DNA of 8,740 nucleotides from an uncultured Bilophila sp. (lineage in GTDB: Bacteria; Desulfobacterota; Desulfovibrionia; Desulfovibrionales; Desulfovibrionaceae), in contig CAUHBW010000142.1 in the NCBI GenBank assembly GCA_959604115.1, forward strand, positions 1 to 8,740, read 5' to 3'. Of this stretch, positions 5,408-8,740 are shown one piece after another. Each line of letters begins with the position of its first letter. Position 1 is the stretch's first letter. The translations under genes and the position numbers were made by a program. The notes under the pieces are model-generated. The model did not search any database. It saw nothing but the letters and a program-made list of their open reading frames with translations, and was not told the origin of the DNA.

Positions 5408-5442
5408 CATGGGCATGCCTTCCTAGAGAGGGCCTGCCCATG
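5408..5442. terminator. Long imperfect hairpin between convergent genes
   Basis: CATGGGCA (5408-5415) pairs perfectly with TGCCCATG (5435-5442). After a 2x2 internal loop, CCTTC (5418-5422) pairs with GAGGG (5428-5432) through one wobble, around a CTAGA loop. It lies 55 bp past the flavoprotein stop and about 120 bp past the kinase stop. Neither strand has a clear T-run after it, so if it terminates transcription it does so without the standard tail. Confidence 0.4.
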
Positions 5443-5562
5443 CCGATCACGTCTTGAAAAGAAGGATTCCAGCACGCTCAGTTAGGTGACGTTGCCGTTG
5501 CGGCTTCCTTTAGTGAGAGGCTGCCTAGTACAGCGTACTCCTTGTCTCTTTTTCACAATTCA

Positions 5563-6960
5563 TCACAATCTGGGCAAAATGACCTTCACCATCAACCCGC
5601 CTTCAGGAATATTGCTTAATTCCAGGTCGCTATTGTTCAGCAAAGCCATGTTTCTTGCAATGGACAACCCCAGCCCCGTCCCGCCCAAGGAACGATTGCG
5701 CGAGGTTTCCAGACGGAAATACGGCTCAAAAACACGTTCCAGCATTTCTTCGGGGATGCCCGGCCCCTTGTCTCTGACCGCCACGACGATGCAATCCTCT
5801 TCTTCCGTCAAGGTGACCTCAGCTCCGTCTCCGTATTTGCAGGCATTGGAAATGAGGTTTTCCAGACAGCGTTTGAGGCAGAGCGGCCGTGCGTTGACAA
5901 TAAGAGGGCCGTTTTCCCCTTTCCGGGGAAGAGAGAGTGCGACCTTGCGCCCGACATCGACGCTGTCGTCCACCATGCTTTGCAGAAACGTTTTTATATC
6001 CAGCCGGATCATGGCTTCCTTGGTCGTAAGGCTTCCGGCAAGTTCCAATCCCTGATTCATGATTGACCGGATGTCGGAAACCGTCGCTTTCAGTTTCTCT
6101 CGTAATCCTTCCGGCTCGACGTGATCAAGGCGCAGCTGCACCTTTGTCAAAGGGGTGCGCAGGTCATGGGCCATCGCCGCAATCATGCGATCCCGTTCCG
6201 CAAGGTTGTCGCATATCCTTTCGCGCATCCGGTTGAAGGACTGGGCGGCGTCACGTATCTCCTTGGCTCCCCTTTCCGGCAAGGGAGCCGACATTTCCGG
6301 ATGTTTCCCGAATGATTCCGCCGCGCTGCTCAACCGGCGGAGAGGCTTGGTCACGCGCAGCAATAAAATGACCATCAGCACAATCATCACGAGGGATTCC
6401 ACCATGACAAAAAGCCTCTGGGACCAGACGACATAGCGATCGTCCACATCCAGCGGCTGCGTAACCTTGAGCCATGTCCCGTCGGAGAGGCTGACGGCCG
6501 TTTCCAATACGGGGAGATGCACCGGGAATATGCCGATGCCGTTCTCGTGCGTACGGGCGCGGACGACCGGAAAACCATCGCTGTCGGGCGTCAGGCTGTC
6601 GTTGACCATCCGTATCAGCCTGTCCGTCTTGTTCGTCGCCTCTCTCCAATCCGGGGCTTCGGGCAGTATTTCCACCATTTCCCGCAATTTTTCCGGACGC
6701 TGCGAATCCCCCATCCGCCTGAGGGCCTCCCCGCGTTGTTCCTGCGTCATGGAGTTGAACAAAAACCAGTAGGTCGCCAGATTTTCCGCCCTCGTTTTCT
6801 CCGCCTGATGCACATACAGGGCTTGGACATTGCAAACGACCATGAAATTGGTCCCTTGCAAAATCAAAATTCCCAGCAGCAAGGCAAGCACAAGCTGACC
6901 GATAAGAGAATCGGGAAAACAGCGAAAGCGCCGCCGGGAAAGTACCGTCGTTCGCGTCAT
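5563..6960 (-). CDS. Sensor histidine kinase, EnvZ/CpxA-like architecture
   Basis: The 465-residue inner-membrane kinase has a short basic N-terminus, a first membrane helix at about 19-43, a periplasmic sensor region of about 140 residues (44-182), a second helix at about 184-202, and a HAMP linker starting VTKPLRRL (203-210). The dimerisation domain carries the phosphorylated histidine in MAHDLRTPLT (His265). The ATPase domain shows ENLISNACKYG (N box, 367-377), DKGPGIP (G1, 397-403), FEPYFRLE (F box, 411-418) and GGTGLGLSI (G2, 426-434), so all catalytic boxes are present. The sensor region has no recognisable domain, so the signal is unknown. Its ATG overlaps the TGA of the response regulator gene by four bases (ATGA), indicating translational coupling. 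The base composition of this gene and its partner looks less G+C-rich than that of the DUF362 gene. Confidence 0.96.
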   Translation of the reverse strand: MTRTTVLSRRRFRCFPDSLIGQLVLALLLGILILQGTNFMVVCNVQALYVHQAEKTRAENLATYWFLFNSMTQEQRGEALRRMGDSQRPEKLREMVEILPEAPDWREATNKTDRLIRMVNDSLTPDSDGFPVVRARTHENGIGIFPVHLPVLETAVSLSDGTWLKVTQPLDVDDRYVVWSQRLFVMVESLVMIVLMVILLLRVTKPLRRLSSAAESFGKHPEMSAPLPERGAKEIRDAAQSFNRMRERICDNLAERDRMIAAMAHDLRTPLTKVQLRLDHVEPEGLREKLKATVSDIRSIMNQGLELAGSLTTKEAMIRLDIKTFLQSMVDDSVDVGRKVALSLPRKGENGPLIVNARPLCLKRCLENLISNACKYGDGAEVTLTEEEDCIVVAVRDKGPGIPEEMLERVFEPYFRLETSRNRSLGGTGLGLSIARNMALLNNSDLELSNIPEGGLMVKVILPRL

Positions 6961-7700
6961 ACGCCACCCTTTTCCACTGGAACGGCAAGCATATAGCCAT
7001 CGCCCCGCATCGTGCGGATCAAAGCCGGATTACGTCCGTTGTCCTGCAATTTCGCCCGCAGCCTGCTGACCTGGACATCTATGCTCCGGTCATACACGTC
7101 GGAACGCTCGGCCATATGCTCAAGGATGGCTTCACGGGTCAGCAGGAATTGGGGATGTTCCAGAAACAGCATGAGCAGCTTGAACTCCACGGAGCTCAGG
7201 GAAACGACCACATCATGCTCGTCAATAAGATGGCGCGCCCCGATGTTCACCCGCCACTGGCCGAACCTCCAGACAGGGCTTTGGAGAGAATGCCGGGCTT
7301 CCTGTCGTGGAACGGCGGCCCTTCTCAACAAAGCCCGCATCCGGGCCACAAGCTCGCGCATTTCAAAGGGCTTGGGCAGGTAGTCGTCCCCGCCCAACTC
7401 AAGCCCGACGACGCGATCCGTCACTCCGCCCAAAGCCGTAAGAAAGATGACGGGAATGTGTTCGCAGGATGTCCCCGGAGCCCTCAGCCTCCGGCAAAGG
7501 GAAAGCCCGTCTTCGCCCGGCATCATGATGTCCAGTAAGATGAGGTCGTAATCCCTTTTTTCCAGTTCAGCGAACATGGCCTCCCCATCGGCAACGGCAA
7601 CGGAAGAAAACCCGAAAGCCTTCAAATTTTCTTCCAGCAGTTCGGAAATTTCCTGTTCGTCATCGACTATCAAAACGTTTGCGGCTGCATTTTTCATCAT
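6957..7700 (-). CDS. OmpR-family response regulator
   Basis: The 247-residue protein has an N-terminal receiver domain with the acidic pair Asp13-Asp14, the phosphoacceptor Asp57 in LLDIMMPGEDG, Thr88 in FLTAL, and Lys110 in LPKPF. After a linker of about 25 residues comes a C-terminal winged-helix DNA-binding domain (about 148-243), with VSLSSVEFKLLMLFLEHP, the recognition-helix segment YDRSIDVQVSRLRAKL, and the wing IRTMRGDGYML. It is the cognate regulator of the kinase encoded immediately downstream, with which it shares an ATGA overlap. Target genes cannot be deduced; candidates are the pair itself and its neighbours. Two adjacent ATG codons are possible starts, and the first, at 7700, is better placed relative to a GAGG about 8 nt upstream. 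The nearest upstream gene on this strand ends 116 bp away, room enough for its own promoter. Confidence 0.96.
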   Translation of the reverse strand: MMKNAAANVLIVDDEQEISELLEENLKAFGFSSVAVADGEAMFAELEKRDYDLILLDIMMPGEDGLSLCRRLRAPGTSCEHIPVIFLTALGGVTDRVVGLELGGDDYLPKPFEMRELVARMRALLRRAAVPRQEARHSLQSPVWRFGQWRVNIGARHLIDEHDVVVSLSSVEFKLLMLFLEHPQFLLTREAILEHMAERSDVYDRSIDVQVSRLRAKLQDNGRNPALIRTMRGDGYMLAVPVEKGGV

Positions 7701-7782
7701 CTGTCCGACCTCGAAAAAGGAACGCGTGTTGCACCCGACATGCGGAGAACCATCACAGGCACACCAAGTACCTGTTCATCAG

Positions 7783-7799
7783 CCGTACGTGGGGTACGG
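7783..7799. promoter_or_regulatory. Palindrome between the MBL hydrolase and response regulator genes
   Basis: CCGTAC (7783-7788) and GTACGG (7794-7799) form a perfect 6-bp inverted repeat with a 5-base spacer. It lies about 83 bp upstream of the response regulator start and 17 bp past the stop of the hydrolase gene. A second short dyad, GGAAA-CA-TTTCC (7802-7813), adjoins it. No T-run follows on the minus strand, so an operator for the regulator gene is as likely as a transcription end. I found no convincing -35/-10 pair nearby. Confidence 0.35.
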
Positions 7800-7816
7800 A
7801 AGGAAACATTTCCACT

Positions 7817-8740
7817 TCACGCCAACCTTTCCCACCAGTGCGGGAAGGCGGGGAAGGAGTCGGCAATCTCCACAGGCTCGCCGATTTCAGGAGTAACCAG
7901 TTGGAACCGCTTGCCGCGGCTGGCTGCGACGATCCGTCTGAACGGCTCGTCCCATGCATGATAGGCCAACGAAAATTTGCCCACATGGGCTGGAATCAAC
8001 GCCTTCGCCCGCACATCCTCCGCCGCTTGAACGGCCTCCTCCGGGGTCATATGAACGGCGCGCCAGCGTTCGTTGTATTGGCCGCCGTCAAGCAGCGCGA
8101 GATCGATGCCGCCGAACATGTCGCCCAATGTCTTGAAGTGGGGGCCGTACCCCCCGTCGCCGCTGTAAAAAACCCGCCTTCGCGGCGTATCGAGCACAAA
8201 TCCGCCCCACAACGCCTTGTTTCTGGTCAGGGTTCGCCCCGAATAGTGGTGCGACGTCACGAAAAAGACGCTGTTTCCGTTTTTCAGATCTACGACGTCT
8301 CCCCAGTCAGCCTCATGGACAACGCTATCCGAAAATCCCCAGCGCCGGAAGTGAGCCCCCACGCCGAGAGGGCACACCACCCGTCGGATTCTGGACTTGA
8401 GCCCCATCACCGTGGAGTAATCCAGATGATCCCAGTGATCATGCGAAATCAACAGACAGTCAATATCCGGCATGTCGCGGACGGAATAGGGGGTGGTTCC
8501 CGCAAAGGCCCGCGTGCTGAAAGGCACGGGCGCGGCAAAGGGGCTGAACACGGGATCGACAAGAAAGCGGCTGCCGCCAAGCTGAATCAAAAACGACGAA
8601 TGCCCGAGCCATATGAGTCTGTCGCGGGTTCTCTCCCATCCCTTCAGGTCCACGCGGCGCGCGGGAACGGGTCCGGGAGGGACGGGCCTGTCTTTTTGCA
8701 TGAAAAAGGAACGGAGAAGCGCAAGGGCAAAGCTGCCGTT
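7817..8740 (-). CDS. MBL-fold metal-dependent hydrolase, NAPE-PLD/UlaG-like (5' partial)
   Basis: This is a metallo-beta-lactamase-fold hydrolase of the group containing bacterial relatives of N-acyl-phosphatidylethanolamine phospholipase D. Numbered from the Met codon at 8701, it shows WLGHSSFLIQ (31-40), LVDPVF (47-52), the metal motif SHDHWDHLD (His87, His89, Asp91, His92), a TSHHYSGR segment (His151/152), the bridging Asp182 in SGDGGYG, HMTPEEAVQAA (217-227), PAHVGKF with His239, and a C-terminal TPEIGEPV. All expected metal ligands are visible; the substrate is not known. The frame continues without a stop through the window edge at 8740, adding at least 13 residues (NGSFALALLRSFF) before that Met. 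No purine-rich ribosome binding site precedes the Met, so I annotate the gene as starting beyond the window. Family members usually carry such an N-terminal extension. Confidence 0.9.
   Translation of the reverse strand, partial: NGSFALALLRSFFMQKDRPVPPGPVPARRVDLKGWERTRDRLIWLGHSSFLIQLGGSRFLVDPVFSPFAAPVPFSTRAFAGTTPYSVRDMPDIDCLLISHDHWDHLDYSTVMGLKSRIRRVVCPLGVGAHFRRWGFSDSVVHEADWGDVVDLKNGNSVFFVTSHHYSGRTLTRNKALWGGFVLDTPRRRVFYSGDGGYGPHFKTLGDMFGGIDLALLDGGQYNERWRAVHMTPEEAVQAAEDVRAKALIPAHVGKFSLAYHAWDEPFRRIVAASRGKRFQLVTPEIGEPVEIADSFPAFPHWWERLA

Noticed and set aside
5553..5569. Direct repeat TCACAAT-TCA-TCACAAT at the end of the kinase gene
   Set aside because: There are only two short copies, one overlapping the stop codon, and no further units. 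It is likely coincidental.
1..8740. CRISPR array, tRNA, rRNA, insertion sequence, toxin-antitoxin or phage genes
   Set aside because: No regularly spaced repeats, transposase motifs, tRNA-like cloverleaf or characteristic proteins were seen on either strand.

Overview
The window reads as chromosomal DNA from a GC-rich, Gram-negative, probably anaerobic bacterium. The signs are a protein with two ferredoxin-type 4Fe-4S motifs, a flavoprotein with a compact cysteine cluster like archaeal iron-sulfur flavoproteins, a Sec-exported protein, and a sensor kinase with a periplasmic domain. A Desulfovibrionaceae-like host (Bilophila/Desulfovibrio type) would fit, but this is an impression from gene content and composition. 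No rRNA, tRNA, CRISPR array, transposase or phage gene was recognised.

Left part (1-2790), minus strand. In transcription order: a LysR-type regulator (2685-1804), an exported cyclophilin-like-fold protein (1677-1225), a short alkyltransferase-like protein that keeps the PCHRV cysteine (1088-735), and a full-length Ogt-type O6-alkylguanine-DNA alkyltransferase (721-182, GTG start). The last two are tightly coupled, 13 bp apart. The LysR gene has a readable sigma70-type promoter with a T-N11-A dyad over its -35 box, which suggests autoregulation. A plus-strand terminator at 118-155 implies that a converging gene ends at or beyond the left edge.

Middle part (2791-5352), plus strand. A roughly 500-base stretch without a convincing gene holds several strong hairpins. 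One is a terminator-like hairpin just before the ribosome binding site of the next gene. Then come a DUF362/4Fe-4S protein (3316-4422), a good intrinsic terminator, a 290-base leader, and a flavodoxin-fold iron-sulfur flavoprotein candidate (4813-5352). The two look like anaerobic redox proteins, but the terminator between them argues for separate transcripts.

Right part (5353-8740), minus strand. A 210-bp convergent spacer with a long imperfect hairpin is followed, in map order, by a sensor histidine kinase (6960-5563) and its OmpR-family response regulator (7700-6957), overlapping by ATGA. Beyond a 116-bp gap lies a NAPE-PLD/UlaG-like metallo-beta-lactamase-fold hydrolase whose reading frame stays open through the right edge, so it is a 5'-partial gene.

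Nothing here proves a new multi-gene system. The most distinctive points are the paired alkyltransferases, the structured spacer before the DUF362 gene, and the DUF362/flavoprotein/cyclophilin-like/LysR neighbourhood.
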